A DNA stretch of 64,000 nt from Ancylobacter oerskovii (GCF_018390555.1 NZ_JAHBGB010000002.1:372001-436000), one strand, 5' to 3'. Positions 41,685 to 51,556 are shown, counted from the first letter of the stretch. A program made the numbers and translations. Notes: generated by a model not told the origin, from the letters alone.

Positions 41685-43385
41685 ATGCCGGCGAGGATTC
41701 CCCTGCTCCAGGGCTTTGCGGGCTACAGGGCACAATGGTTCGGGCGCGATGCCATGGCGGGGCTCGCCATTGCTGCCGTCGCCATTCCCAGCGCCATCGC
41801 CTATCCCGCCATTGCCGGCCTGCCGCCGGAAGTCGGCGTCTACGCCTCGATCTTTCCGCTGATCGGCTATGCCCTGCTCGGCCCCTCGCATCGCCTGGTG
41901 GTGGGGCCGGACGCTGCCACCATGACCGTGCTCGCCGCCGTGCTGGCGAGCCTCGTCGCCCAGCAGCCGACGGCGGATCGCGTCGGCATCGCGGCGCTGC
42001 TGGCGCTCGTCGTGGGCGGGATGTGCCTCATCGCCAGCGCGCTGCGCCTGGGAGCCGTCGCCGCCTTCCTGTCGCGGCCGATCCTCATCGGCTTCATCGG
42101 CGGCATCGCCATCTCCATCATGGTCGGCCAGATCGGCCGCCTCACCGGGCTGAAGATCAAATCGGACGGCCTCGTCGCGCCGCTGGTCGATCTGGTGCAG
42201 CAATGGCATGCCATCCACTGGCCGTCGCTGGCGCTGGGCCTCGGCCTGCTGGCGCTGACGCTGCTGCTGCAACGGCTGAAATCGCCGGTGCCGGGCCCGC
42301 TGGTCGTGGTGGTGCTCGGCATCGCCGCCTCCGCGCTGTTCGATTTCGAAGGGCGCGGCATCAAGGTGGTCGGCGCGCTGCCGCAGGCGCTGCCGTCGCT
42401 GGCGCTGCCCTCCCCGTCCGGCCTGCCGCTACAGGAGCTACTGCTCGGCGCCGGCGCGCTGTGGCTGGTGAGCTTCAGCTCCGGCATCGTCGCCGCCCGC
42501 AGCTTCGGCGCCCGCGGCGGCTTTCCGGTGGATACCAATCGCGAGCTGGTCGGCCTCGGCGGCGCCAATATCGCCGCCGGGCTGTTCAGCGGCTTTCCGG
42601 TGACGGTCTCGGATTCGCGCACCGCCATCAACCTGTCGGTCGGCGGGCGCAGCCAGATGGCGGGCCTCGTCGCCGCGCTGGCGCTGGCCAGCGTCATGCT
42701 GTTCCTGAACGACGCGCTGCGCCTGCTTCCCTCGCCGGCGCTGGGGGCGATCCTCGTCGCCGCCTCGATCGGCCTCATCGATGTCGGCAGCCTCAGGGAA
42801 TTGTGGCGGATCAGCCGCATGGAGTTCGGCTTCGCGCTGATCGGCATGTGGGGCGCGGTCAGCCTCGGCGTGCTCAACGGCGTCATCGTCGCGGTGGCGG
42901 CCACCCTGCTCTATGTGCTGATCAAGGAGATGCGCCCGCACGACGCGCTGCTCGGGCGGCTGCCGGGCCGGCCCGGCTTCTACAAGCTGCACCGCTTCAG
43001 GGAAGCGCGGCCGGTGCCGGGCCTCGCCATCTATCTGATCCAGGGCAGCCTGCTGTTCTTCAATGTCGATTATGTCCGCGCGCGGCTGCAGGAGGTGATG
43101 GAGGCGCTGCCGGCCGACACGCGCTGGTTCCTGCTCGATGCCAGCGCCGTGACGCAGATCGACAGCACGGCGGCGGCGATGCTCGACGAGGTGCGCGCCG
43201 CCCTCGCCGAACGCGGCATCGCCTTCGGCATCGTGGAACTGCACACCGATCCGCTGACGCTTCTGGAACGGGCCGGCGTCGTCGACCGGATCGGCCGCGA
43301 CATGGTGTTCGACGACGTCGAGGAAGCCGCCGCCCGCTTCGATCGGCTGGCGGCGCAGGAACGCAGGGCCGCGGCGGCGACGTAG
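41685..43385 (+). CDS. SulP-family anion transporter with STAS domain
   Basis: A 566-residue SulP (SLC26) membrane transporter. It has GLAIAAVAIPSAIAYPAIAGLPPEVGVYASIF in the first helices, LVVGPDAATMT, and the GGFPVDTNRELVGLGGANIAAGLFSGFPVTVS region. About 12 hydrophobic segments precede a C-terminal STAS domain (about residues 442-552, FLLDASAVTQIDSTAAAMLDEV). SulP proteins carry sulfate, bicarbonate or dicarboxylates. ATG at 41685 (MPARIPLLQG) follows TGAGGG; an in-frame ATG lies at 41646. A polyphosphate kinase gene starts 50 nt later. Confidence 0.93.
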   Translation: MPARIPLLQGFAGYRAQWFGRDAMAGLAIAAVAIPSAIAYPAIAGLPPEVGVYASIFPLIGYALLGPSHRLVVGPDAATMTVLAAVLASLVAQQPTADRVGIAALLALVVGGMCLIASALRLGAVAAFLSRPILIGFIGGIAISIMVGQIGRLTGLKIKSDGLVAPLVDLVQQWHAIHWPSLALGLGLLALTLLLQRLKSPVPGPLVVVVLGIAASALFDFEGRGIKVVGALPQALPSLALPSPSGLPLQELLLGAGALWLVSFSSGIVAARSFGARGGFPVDTNRELVGLGGANIAAGLFSGFPVTVSDSRTAINLSVGGRSQMAGLVAALALASVMLFLNDALRLLPSPALGAILVAASIGLIDVGSLRELWRISRMEFGFALIGMWGAVSLGVLNGVIVAVAATLLYVLIKEMRPHDALLGRLPGRPGFYKLHRFREARPVPGLAIYLIQGSLLFFNVDYVRARLQEVMEALPADTRWFLLDASAVTQIDSTAAAMLDEVRAALAERGIAFGIVELHTDPLTLLERAGVVDRIGRDMVFDDVEEAAARFDRLAAQERRAAAAT

Positions 43386-43435
43386 CGGCCGCGGCAGGAA
43401 ATCGACCGCCTTTCACTTCCGGGGAGCCACGTGTC

Positions 43436-44245
43436 ATGGAAACCGCCATCGGGAAGCCGGCCGCCGCGCCGGACAAGATGTCCCGCAAGACCTACGAGCA
43501 GGAGCTCTACAAGCTGCATGTCGAGCTGGTGAAGCTGCAGGAATGGGCGAAGGCGACCGGCGCCAAGATCTGCGTGCTGTTCGAGGGACGCGACGGCGCC
43601 GGCAAGGGCGGCGTCATCAAGGCGATCACCGAGCGCGTCAGCCCGCGCGTGTTCCGCGTGGTCGCGCTGCCCCCGCCGAGCGACCGCGAGAAATCGCAGA
43701 TGTACGCCCAGCGCTACGTGCCGCATCTGCCGGCGGCGGGCGAGATCGTGATCTTCGACCGCAGCTGGTACAACCGGGCCGGCGTCGAGCGGGTGATGGG
43801 CTTCTGCACCGACAAGCAGGCGCGCCGCTTCCTCGAGACCATCGGCTCGATGGAGAAGACCATCATCGATTCCGGCATCCTCCTGATCAAATACTGGCTG
43901 GAGGTCAGCCAGGAGGAGCAGACCCGCCGCATCGAGCAGCGCATCAGCGACCCGCGCAAGATCTGGAAGCTCTCGCCGATGGACCTCAAATCCTATAATC
44001 GCTGGTACGATTATTCGCGGGCGCGCGACGAGATGTTCGCCATGTCGGACACCGAATGGGCGCCGTGGCACGTCGTCCAGTCCGACGACAAGAAGCGCAC
44101 GCGGCTGAACGTCATCACCCACCTGCTGTCGAAGGTGCCCTACGAGCCGCCGAAGCGGGAACCCATCAAGCTGCCCAAGCGCCAGAAGCCGAAGGGCTAC
44201 ACCGAGCCTCCCTATGCCCGCCACCGGGTGCCGGAAGTGTTCTGA
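43436..44245 (+). CDS. ppk2: Polyphosphate kinase 2 (PPK2)
   Basis: A 269-residue PPK2 with a single kinase domain. Walker A is FEGRDGAGKGG (residues 50-59), lid and catalytic segments are VVALPPPSDREKSQMYAQRY, and Walker B is IVIFDRSWYNRAGVERVMGF. PPK2 uses polyphosphate to phosphorylate GDP or ADP and runs reversibly. Length fits class I. ATG at 43436 follows GGGGAG. It is 50 nt downstream of a SulP transporter gene and probably cotranscribed, though a functional link is not established. Confidence 0.95.
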   Translation: METAIGKPAAAPDKMSRKTYEQELYKLHVELVKLQEWAKATGAKICVLFEGRDGAGKGGVIKAITERVSPRVFRVVALPPPSDREKSQMYAQRYVPHLPAAGEIVIFDRSWYNRAGVERVMGFCTDKQARRFLETIGSMEKTIIDSGILLIKYWLEVSQEEQTRRIEQRISDPRKIWKLSPMDLKSYNRWYDYSRARDEMFAMSDTEWAPWHVVQSDDKKRTRLNVITHLLSKVPYEPPKREPIKLPKRQKPKGYTEPPYARHRVPEVF

Positions 44246-44429
44246 CGCGTCCCGAGGCCGCGGGCCCCTCGCCACCTCCGGCGTGCCGCAACCGGCCTGC
44301 GCGGTGCCGGCCATTGCCGATATGCCCGCGCGCCGGCCTCCCCTGCGGTCATTCGTCGGGAAAAGACGCCGCCGCCCGGCGGGCTCATCCTGTTTCCAGC
44401 CTCGGAGATCCATCCGCGAGGAGGAAACC

Positions 44430-45677
44430 ATGGAAGACCTGTCCCGCCGCAGCCTGCTCGCCGCCGGTGCCATCGGCGGCGCCGCGCTCGCCGCCGGCAC
44501 GGCCCACGCCGCCAGCTTCGGCAATCCCGACCAGCCGCCCCAGGGCGCGATCAACTCCACGCCCGGCGCCCTGTCCAATCCCGGCCCGCGCAACCCGGTG
44601 CTGGAGGAGCAGCTGCCCTCCTTCCAGAACCAGCCGCCCACCGATGTCGGCAACATGCCGATGATGTGGTCGTCCTTCAACATCATGCCGAAGCGCATCC
44701 AGGCCGGCGGCTGGGCCCGGCAGGCCACCGCCACCGAGTTCCCGGCGGCCAAGGAGGTCTCGGGCGTCAACATGCGCCTCGGGCCGGGCGGCATCCGCGA
44801 GATGCACTGGCACCTCGCCGGCGAATGGGCGCTGATGACCAACGGCAAGTGCCGCATCACCGTGCTCGACCCGGAGGGCCGCGCCTATGTGCGCGACGTC
44901 GGCGCCGGCGACATCTGGTTCTTCCCGGCGGGCTACCCGCATTCGCTGCAGGGCCTCGGGCCGGAGGGCTGCGAGTTCGTCATCGTCTTCGACGATGCCT
45001 ATCAGTCGGAATACAATACCCTGCTGCTGACCGACTGGTTCATCCACACCCCGCCCAAGGTGCTCGGCCAGAATTTCGGCGTGCCGCCGGAGACGTTCAA
45101 GGACATCGCGCTGCACGACCTCTGGATCTTCCAGGGCAAGGAGCCGCCCCCGCTCGCCGTCGATCAGGCGGCCGTCGCCGCCGGCGGCACCCCGCCCGAG
45201 CCCTTCACCTTCTCGCTCACCGGCACCAAGCCGGTCATCGACGGTCCCGGAGGCAGCATCCATCTCGCCGACAGCCGCAGCTTCAAGGTGTCCAAGACCG
45301 TGGCGGCGGCGATCGAGACCATCAAGCCCGGCGCGCTCCGGCGCATGCACTGGCATCCCAATGCCGACGAGTGGCAGTACTGGATCAAGGGCAAGGGCCG
45401 GATGACGGTGTTCAATGCCGGCCCGCGCGCGCAGACCATCGACTTCCAGGCCGGCGACCTCGGCGTGGTGCCGAAGAGCCAGGGCCACTACATCGAGAAC
45501 ACCGGCACCGAGGACGTGCAGGTGCTGGCGGTGTTCCGGGCCCCGGAATATCAGGAGATCGACCTGTCCAACTGGCTGGCTCACGCGCCGCCGGAGCTGG
45601 TCGCCCAGCACCTGAACATCGATCCGGCCGTCCTCGCCCGCTTTCCCACCGGCCAGCCCGGCATCCAGCCGGGCTGA
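44430..45677 (+). CDS. Tat-exported bicupin, oxalate decarboxylase family
   Basis: A 415-residue bicupin. The N-terminus SRRSLLAAGAIGGAALAAGTAHA is a Tat signal. Cupin 1 has metal ligands in MHWHLAGEWALM and GYPHSLQ; cupin 2 has MHWHPNADEWQYW and GHYIENTG. A lid-like SEYNT segment (DDAYQSEYNT) replaces the SENST lid of Bacillus oxalate decarboxylase and keeps the glutamate. The expected reaction is oxalate to formate and carbon dioxide with manganese, here in the periplasm. ATG at 44430 follows GAGGAGG. Confidence 0.9.
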   Translation: MEDLSRRSLLAAGAIGGAALAAGTAHAASFGNPDQPPQGAINSTPGALSNPGPRNPVLEEQLPSFQNQPPTDVGNMPMMWSSFNIMPKRIQAGGWARQATATEFPAAKEVSGVNMRLGPGGIREMHWHLAGEWALMTNGKCRITVLDPEGRAYVRDVGAGDIWFFPAGYPHSLQGLGPEGCEFVIVFDDAYQSEYNTLLLTDWFIHTPPKVLGQNFGVPPETFKDIALHDLWIFQGKEPPPLAVDQAAVAAGGTPPEPFTFSLTGTKPVIDGPGGSIHLADSRSFKVSKTVAAAIETIKPGALRRMHWHPNADEWQYWIKGKGRMTVFNAGPRAQTIDFQAGDLGVVPKSQGHYIENTGTEDVQVLAVFRAPEYQEIDLSNWLAHAPPELVAQHLNIDPAVLARFPTGQPGIQPG

Positions 45678-45803
45678 TCGTACGCCGCATCGAATCGACG
45701 GCTTTCCTCCGCCCGGCGGACGGGGCTACAAGGTCATCCTTGCTTCGCCCCGCCCGCCTCCGGCGCGCCGGCCCGACCGGCGGCCGCCTTTCGGAGAACT
45801 GCC

Positions 45804-47252
45804 GTGCTGAAACTGAAGGATGCCAGCCTGCTGCGCCAGGAATGCCTCGTGGGCGGAAGCTGGATCGGTTCCGAGAGCACCATCGAGGTCCGCAACCCCG
45901 CCACCGGCGAGGTCGTGGGCACCGTGCCGAATTTCGGCGCCAAGGAAACCCGCGACGCCATCGAGGCCGCCAATGCCGCCTGGCCGGAATGGCGCGCCCG
46001 CACCGCCAAGGAGCGCGCCGCCGTGCTGCGCCGCTGGTTCGAGCTGATCCTCGCCAACCAGGACGACCTCGGCGCCATCATGACCGCCGAGCAGGGCAAG
46101 CCGCTGGCCGAGGCCAAGGGCGAGATCGCCTATGCCGGCTCCTTCGTCGAATGGTTCGCCGAAGAGGGCAAGCGCATCTATGGCGACATCATCCCGGCCC
46201 CCGCCAAGGGCCAGCGCATCGTCGTCACCAAGGAGCCGATCGGCGTCTGCGCCGCCATCACCCCGTGGAACTTTCCCGCCGCGATGATCACCCGCAAGGC
46301 CGGGCCGGCGCTCGCCGCCGGCTGCACCATGGTGGTGAAGCCGGCCTCGCAGACCCCGCTCACCGCCCTGGCGCTGGCCGTGCTCGCCGAGCGGGCCGGG
46401 GTGCCGGCCGGCGTGCTCTCGGTGATCACCGGCTCGGCGCGCGCCATCGGCGGCGAGATGACCTCCAACCCGATCGTGCGCAAGCTCACCTTCACCGGCT
46501 CCACCGAGATCGGCCGGGTGCTGATGGAGCAGACCGCCGCCACCATCAAGAAGGTGTCGATGGAGCTCGGCGGCAACGCCCCCTTCATCGTCTTCGACGA
46601 TGCCGATCTCGACGCCGCGGTGGAAGGTGCCATCCTCTCCAAGTACCGCAATGCCGGCCAGACCTGCGTCTGCGCCAACCGGCTCTACGTCCACGCCAAG
46701 GTCTACGATGCCTTCGCCGAGAAGCTGGTGAAGGCGGTCGCGGCGCTGAAGGTCGGCGACGGCACGGGCGAGGGCGTGCGCATCGGACCGCTGATCGACG
46801 AGAAGGCGGTGGAGAAGGTGGAGGAGCACATCGCCGACGCCGTGTCGAAGGGCGCCAAGGTGGCGCTCGGCGGCAAGCGCCACGCGCTCGGCCACTCCTT
46901 CTTCGAGCCGACCATCCTCGTCGACGTGAAGCCGGAAATGGCGGTCTCGCGCGAGGAGACCTTCGGCCCGCTGGCGCCGCTGTTCCGCTTCGAGACCGAG
47001 GACGAGGTCGTCGCGCTCGCCAACGACACCGAGTTCGGCCTCGCCAGCTATTTCTACGCCCGCGACCTCGGCCGGGTGTGGCGGGTGGCGGAGCGGCTGG
47101 AATACGGCATTGTCGGCGTGAACACCGGGCTGATCTCCAACGAGGTCGCTCCCTTCGGCGGCGTCAAGCAGTCCGGCCTCGGCCGCGAAGGCTCGCATTA
47201 CGGCATCGAGGACTATGTCGTGGTGAAGTACATCAACATGGCCGGCATCTGA
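45804..47252 (+). CDS. gabD: Succinate-semialdehyde dehydrogenase GabD
   Basis: A 482-residue aldehyde dehydrogenase very like E. coli GabD along its whole length. Shared stretches are [17 protein letters not shown], PWNFPAAMITRKAGPALAAGC, FTGSTEIGR, the ELGGNAPF base glutamate, and NAGQTCVCANR with the catalytic cysteine. It oxidises succinate semialdehyde to succinate with NAD(P), the final step of 4-aminobutyrate degradation. No gabT is adjacent; the omega-aminotransferase at 8.9 kb could supply semialdehydes. ATG or GTG near 45804 follows GGAG. A cluster of hairpins follows the stop. Confidence 0.94.
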   Translation: MLKLKDASLLRQECLVGGSWIGSESTIEVRNPATGEVVGTVPNFGAKETRDAIEAANAAWPEWRARTAKERAAVLRRWFELILANQDDLGAIMTAEQGKPLAEAKGEIAYAGSFVEWFAEEGKRIYGDIIPAPAKGQRIVVTKEPIGVCAAITPWNFPAAMITRKAGPALAAGCTMVVKPASQTPLTALALAVLAERAGVPAGVLSVITGSARAIGGEMTSNPIVRKLTFTGSTEIGRVLMEQTAATIKKVSMELGGNAPFIVFDDADLDAAVEGAILSKYRNAGQTCVCANRLYVHAKVYDAFAEKLVKAVAALKVGDGTGEGVRIGPLIDEKAVEKVEEHIADAVSKGAKVALGGKRHALGHSFFEPTILVDVKPEMAVSREETFGPLAPLFRFETEDEVVALANDTEFGLASYFYARDLGRVWRVAERLEYGIVGVNTGLISNEVAPFGGVKQSGLGREGSHYGIEDYVVVKYINMAGI

Positions 47253-47300
47253 GGGAGCCGGTCGTTTCCCCGGCACCCTGCCGAAGACCGCCCCTTCTCC

Positions 47301-47456
47301 CTCTCCCCGCGGGGGAGAGGGGTGGGGTGAGGGGGCTCTGCGCGTCCCCATGTCGTCTCCCCTCGCCGACCCGCTGCGCGGGCCACCTCTCCGCCGAAAC
47401 CGGACATATCCGGTTTCGACCTTGCCTGAACCGAACCCGGCAACAGCCGGGTTCGG
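47301..47456. repeat. Cluster of three strong palindromes between gabD and proC-like gene
   Basis: Stems are CTCTCCCC/GGGGAGAG (47301-47319), CGAAACCGGA/TCCGGTTTCG (47395-47418) and CCGAACCCGGC/GCCGGGTTCGG (47431-47456). The first, with its GGTGGGGTGAGGGGG tail, resembles a widespread intergenic repeat. They fill the 248-bp convergent gap and probably end both transcripts. Confidence 0.65.
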
Positions 47457-47500
47457 GCGGGGAGAGGAAATAGAGAAGGGACTTGAGGACGCCCCCGCCC

Positions 47501-48298
47501 TCACCCCTTCGGCTTCGACGGCACATGCGCCTCGATCGCGTCAAGCGCCTTGCCGATCTCGTCGAACCAGCCCCGCCCCGCGAGATAGGCGCGCCCGCAT
47601 TCGTTGAGCCCGCCCGCCGTCTCGTGATGCGCGGGATCGACCGGCTCGCCCTTCCGCGCCGCGTCGAGCCCCAGTTCGCCGAGCCCGGCGAACAGCGAGC
47701 GCACATAGAGCGCCGCCGTCGCCTCGGCGAGACCACGCGATTGCAGCCAGCCGATGACGGTGTTCTGCACTTCGTAGTGCGACGACATCACCGCGCTGGC
47801 ATGGCCGATGGCGGCGAGCTCGCTCTCGCGCTCGACGACGATCAGCTCGCCCAGCCCGCCGAACAAGTCCTCGACCATCTCATTGCCCGGGTAGAGCACG
47901 ACCGGCCCCTTGCGGAAGCGGATCGGCGGCAGCGGAATCACCCGCACCACCGTCTCGGCCGGCGCCACCAGCGCCTTCACGCTGTCCACCGGCGCGCCGG
48001 CGATGAAGCTCACCACCCGTTGCCCGCGACGGAACGGCAGGCCTGCCGTCACCTCGGCCAGTTGCTTGGGCAGCACCGCGAGCACGACGACGTCGCTGCG
48101 CTCCACCACCTCCTCGTTGCCGGCGCAGCGCTCCACCGCCTCATGCGCCTGCGCCAGCCGGCGCGAGACCGCCTCCGAGCGCGGCGACAGCAGGATGCGG
48201 CAGCGGCCGGCAAGATCCTGCTGAGACTGGGTCTGCAGGAGGCCGGTGACCACGGCCTCGGTGAGGATGCCGGTGCCGACGAATCCGATGGTGAGCAT
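47501..48298 (-). CDS. Pyrroline-5-carboxylate reductase-like protein
   Basis: A 265-residue NAD(P)-binding protein with the ProC fold: N-terminal GFVGTGILTEAVVTGLL, VVLAVLPKQL, VVRVIPLPPIRFRKG and a helical C-terminal half. The dinucleotide motif is GTGILT instead of the usual GxGxMG, and the C-terminal substrate motif SPGGTT is replaced by HETAGGLNE. It may therefore act on something other than pyrroline-5-carboxylate. ATG at 48298 (MLTIGF) is chosen over an arginine-rich upstream extension that crosses a repeat. It is convergent with gabD. Confidence 0.8.
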   Translation of the reverse strand: MLTIGFVGTGILTEAVVTGLLQTQSQQDLAGRCRILLSPRSEAVSRRLAQAHEAVERCAGNEEVVERSDVVVLAVLPKQLAEVTAGLPFRRGQRVVSFIAGAPVDSVKALVAPAETVVRVIPLPPIRFRKGPVVLYPGNEMVEDLFGGLGELIVVERESELAAIGHASAVMSSHYEVQNTVIGWLQSRGLAEATAALYVRSLFAGLGELGLDAARKGEPVDPAHHETAGGLNECGRAYLAGRGWFDEIGKALDAIEAHVPSKPKG

Positions 48299-48393
48299 GA
48301 TGCGGTCCGCGTTTGGGGAGCCGCCGGTATAGGCCGGCCCGCACCGGCTGGGAACCGCCGACATGCGGCGCGCGCTCCCACGGCAGCGGCCTG

Positions 48394-48520
48394 CGTCCTT
48401 CGAGGCTCGCTGCGCTCGCACCTCAGGATGAGGAGAGGTCGGTCAGGCGTCAGGTATCTCCACGAGTCCGCAACCTTCCTCATGCTGAGGTGCCGGCCAC
48501 CGGCCGGCCTCGAAGCACGC
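48394..48520. repeat. Paired palindromic repeat (BIME-like), locus 2
   Basis: The elements CGTCCTTCGAGG...CCTCAGGATGAGG (48394-48433) and CCTCATGCTGAGG...CCTCGAAGCACGC (48478-48520) are head to head. They share CCTTCGAGG and CCTCAGNATGAGG with the repeat at 32.6 kb. They occupy the gap between the ProC-like and Lrp-type genes. Confidence 0.7.
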
Positions 48521-48539
48521 AATCCTTCTCCCGCCCCCC

Positions 48540-48995
48540 TCAGCGCCGGCGCGACGCCATCACGTTGCGGATCGAGAAGCTGGAATGGATGCGCAGTACG
48601 CCGGGCAGGGTCGAGAGGATCTCGGTATGCACCCGCTCGAACTCGCCGGCATTCTCCACCTCCACGCGCAGGAGGTAGTCCGAGCCGCCGGTCATCAGGT
48701 AGCACTCGCGGATTTCCGGGTGGCGCCGCACCGCGGTTTCGAAGCGGGTGAGATAGTCCTCGGTCTGACGTTCCAGCGTGATGTTGACGATCACCGCCAT
48801 GCCGGGATCGCGCGCCGAATGGTCGACGATCGCCGTGTAGCCGCGGATCACCCCGCTATGCTCCATCAGCTTGATGCGCCGGAGGCAGCTCGATGGCGAC
48901 AGCCCGACCTCCTCGGCGATTTTCGCCGTGCTCATGCGCGCATTGAGGCGCAGCAGCCGTAGGATGTTACGGTCGGCGGGGTCGAGGGCGGACAT
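48540..48995 (-). CDS. dadR: Lrp/AsnC regulator, probable DadR
   Basis: A 151-residue Lrp/AsnC regulator. Residues 5-60 form the helix-turn-helix ([34 protein letters not shown]), and the rest the RAM ligand domain ([32 protein letters not shown]). It is divergent from alanine racemase and D-amino acid dehydrogenase genes, the arrangement of alanine-responsive DadR. ATG at 48995 is used. Repeated CATGAA motifs in the 129-bp region between them are probable binding sites. Confidence 0.9.
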   Translation of the reverse strand: MSALDPADRNILRLLRLNARMSTAKIAEEVGLSPSSCLRRIKLMEHSGVIRGYTAIVDHSARDPGMAVIVNITLERQTEDYLTRFETAVRRHPEIRECYLMTGGSDYLLRVEVENAGEFERVHTEILSTLPGVLRIHSSFSIRNVMASRRR

Positions 48996-49010
48996 GGCGC
49001 ATTCGTCCAA

Positions 49011-49064
49011 TTCATGATCGATACATGCATGAAATACCAAATACCGGAATTTCCAAGCATGAAA
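49011..49064. promoter_or_regulatory. CATGAA-containing dyads, candidate Lrp-type sites
   Basis: TTCATG (49011) and CATGAA (49028) form an inverted pair flanking GATCGAT. A second dyad, TTTC-N7-GAAA, at 49050-49064 includes another CATGAA. They lie between dadR and dadX. Confidence 0.5.
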
Positions 49065-49124
49065 TGACCGGCAATTGCACGATTGGCGCGCTAGGCTACT
49101 TCGTCCCGTCCAGAGGAGTGGCTG

Positions 49125-50243
49125 ATGTTCGCGGATATTGCCGAGCGGCCGATCGTCGATGCCGCCTCGGGGGTGCTCACCATCGATCTCACCGCCCTGG
49201 CCGCGAATTACCGCCTGCTCCAGGCACGGCTCGCCCCCGCCCGCACCGCCGGCGTGGTGAAGGCCGATGCCTATGGGCTGGGCGCCGCCCGCGTCGCGCC
49301 CACGCTCTATGCCGCCGGCTGCCGCGATTTCTTCGTCGCCCATCTCGGCGAGGCGCTGAAGCTGCGCCCGCTGCTGGCGCCCCATGCCCGTCTCTACGTG
49401 CTCAACGGCCTTCAGCCCGGCGCGGAAGCCGCCTGCGCCGCGGCCGGCATCGTGCCGGTGCTCAACTCGCTAGAGCAGCTCGACAACTGGGCCGGCCTCG
49501 CCCGCGCGCGCGGCATCACCCTGCCCGCCCTGCTGCAATTCGACAGCGGCATGTGCCGCCTCGGGCTGGAACCGCAGGAAGCCGAGGCGCTGGCCGCCGA
49601 TCCGGCCCGGCTCGCCGGCGTCGAGATCCTGCATGTCATGAGCCACCTCGCCTGTGCCGACGAGCCGGACAATGCGCAGAACGCCGCGCAGCTTGCCGCC
49701 TTCGAGCGCCTCGCCGCGCTGTTTCCGCAAGCGACGCCCTGCTTCGCCAATTCCGGCGGCAGCTTCCTGGGACCGGCTTATGCGGGGTCCCTTGCCCGCC
49801 CCGGCATCGCGCTCTATGGCGGCGCCCCCATTGGCGGCCGGCCCAACCCGATGGCACCGGTGGTGCGCCTCGACGTGCCGGTGATCCAGACCCGCACCGT
49901 GCCGGCGGGTGCGCGCATCGGCTATGGCGGGCGCTTCGTCGCCCCCACGCAGATGCGCCTCGCCACCGTCGCCGCCGGCTATGCCGACGGCCTGCCGCGC
50001 CATCTCACCGACCATGGCGCCGCCTTCCTCGGCGACACCCGCCTGCCCTTCGTCGGCCGGGTGTCGATGGACAGCATCATCCTCGACATCAGCGCCCTGC
50101 CACCGGACGCGCTGAAGCTCGGCAGCCTCGTCGAGATCGTCGGCCCGCACCAGACGCTCGAAGACGTCGCCGAAGCCTCCGGCACCATCGCCTACGAGAT
50201 CCTCACCCGTCTCGGCGCGCGTTACCATCGCGTCTATCGCTGA
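49125..50243 (+). CDS. dadX: Alanine racemase, catabolic (DadX type)
   Basis: A 372-residue PLP-dependent alanine racemase. The cofactor lysine is K46 in [12 protein letters not shown], and the catalytic tyrosine lies in RIGYGGRF (about 267). It also has [14 protein letters not shown] and [11 protein letters not shown]. It converts L-alanine to D-alanine for breakdown by the next gene. Linkage to dadA and divergence from an Lrp-type gene mark it as catabolic. ATG at 49125 follows AGAGGAG. dadA begins 59 nt later. Confidence 0.95.
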   Translation: MFADIAERPIVDAASGVLTIDLTALAANYRLLQARLAPARTAGVVKADAYGLGAARVAPTLYAAGCRDFFVAHLGEALKLRPLLAPHARLYVLNGLQPGAEAACAAAGIVPVLNSLEQLDNWAGLARARGITLPALLQFDSGMCRLGLEPQEAEALAADPARLAGVEILHVMSHLACADEPDNAQNAAQLAAFERLAALFPQATPCFANSGGSFLGPAYAGSLARPGIALYGGAPIGGRPNPMAPVVRLDVPVIQTRTVPAGARIGYGGRFVAPTQMRLATVAAGYADGLPRHLTDHGAAFLGDTRLPFVGRVSMDSIILDISALPPDALKLGSLVEIVGPHQTLEDVAEASGTIAYEILTRLGARYHRVYR

Positions 50244-50302
50244 CGGCCGGCACAAGTCCTGCAAGACACCTGCGGATACCTGCAAGAACAACGAGACCTT
50301 CC

Positions 50303-51556
50303 ATGAAGATCGTCATCCTCGGCGCCGGCGTCATCGGCATCACCAGCGCCTGGTATCTCGCCAAGGCCGGCCACCAGGTCACGGTCCTCGACCGGCAGGC
50401 CGGCCCGGCGCTGGAGACCAGCTTCGCCAATGCCGGCGAGGTCTCTCCCGGCTATTCCTCGCCCTGGGCGGCGCCCGGCATTCCCGTGAAGGCGATGAAG
50501 TGGCTGTTCATGAAGCACGCGCCGCTGATCATCCGGCCGATGGCGGATGCCGCCACCTGGCGCTGGGTGTTCGCCATGCTGCGCAACTGCACCGCCGAGC
50601 GCTACGCGGTGAACAAGAGCCGCATGGTGCGCATCGCCGAATACAGCCGCGACTGCCTGGAGGAACTGCGCGCCGAGACCGGCATCCATTATGACGAGCG
50701 CATGCAGGGCACGCTTCAGGTCTTCCGCGACCAGAAGCAGCTCGACGGCATCGGCAAGGATGTCGAGGTGCTCAAGGCTGACGGCGTGCCGTTCAACGTG
50801 CTGGACCCGGCCGGCTGCGTCGCCGCCGAGCCCGGCCTCGCCCCGGTGAAGCACAAGATCGTCGGCGGCCTGCAACTGCCCGGCGACGAGACCGGCGACT
50901 GCTTCAAGTTCACCAACGCCCTGCACAAGCTCTGCGAGGCCGCCGGCGTCAGCTTCCGCTTCGGCGTCGACATCCGCCGGCTCAAGCATGAGCGCGACCG
51001 CGTGGTCGCCGTGGAGACCAGTCTCGGCGACATCGAGGCCGACGCCTATGTGCTGGCGCTCGGCAGCTACGCCCCGGCGCTGGCGAAGCCCCTCGGGCTC
51101 GATCTGCCGGTCTATCCGGTGAAGGGCTATTCCATCACCGTGCCGATCGTGAACGAGGCGCGCGCCCCGGTCTCCACCGTGATGGACGAGACCTACAAGG
51201 TCGCGATCACCCGCCTCGGCGACCGCATCCGCGTCGGCGGCATGGCGGAGATCGCCGGCTTCAACCTCGATCTGCCCCCCGCCCGCCGCGCCACGCTCGA
51301 GCATTCGGTGGAAGACCTGTTCGGCGGGGCCGGTGACCAGAAGCGGGCCACCTTCTGGACCGGCCTCCGGCCGATGACGCCGGACGGCACTCCGGTGATC
51401 GGCGGCACGCGCTATGGCAACCTCTACATCAATGGCGGGCACGGCACGCTGGGCTGGACCATGTCCTGCGGCTCCGGCAAGGTGCTGGCCGACCTCGTCA
51501 ACCGGGTGAAGCCGGCCATCGAGACCGCGGACCTCGCCCTGTCGCGCTATCGTTAA
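50303..51556 (+). CDS. dadA: D-amino acid dehydrogenase DadA
   Basis: A 417-residue FAD-dependent dehydrogenase. The dinucleotide site is [76 protein letters not shown] and the C-terminal [14 protein letters not shown] are all DadA landmarks. It deaminates D-alanine to pyruvate, passing electrons to the respiratory chain at the inner membrane. It is the last gene of the dad operon. Length equals that of other DadA proteins. Confidence 0.96.
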   Translation: MKIVILGAGVIGITSAWYLAKAGHQVTVLDRQAGPALETSFANAGEVSPGYSSPWAAPGIPVKAMKWLFMKHAPLIIRPMADAATWRWVFAMLRNCTAERYAVNKSRMVRIAEYSRDCLEELRAETGIHYDERMQGTLQVFRDQKQLDGIGKDVEVLKADGVPFNVLDPAGCVAAEPGLAPVKHKIVGGLQLPGDETGDCFKFTNALHKLCEAAGVSFRFGVDIRRLKHERDRVVAVETSLGDIEADAYVLALGSYAPALAKPLGLDLPVYPVKGYSITVPIVNEARAPVSTVMDETYKVAITRLGDRIRVGGMAEIAGFNLDLPPARRATLEHSVEDLFGGAGDQKRATFWTGLRPMTPDGTPVIGGTRYGNLYINGGHGTLGWTMSCGSGKVLADLVNRVKPAIETADLALSRYR

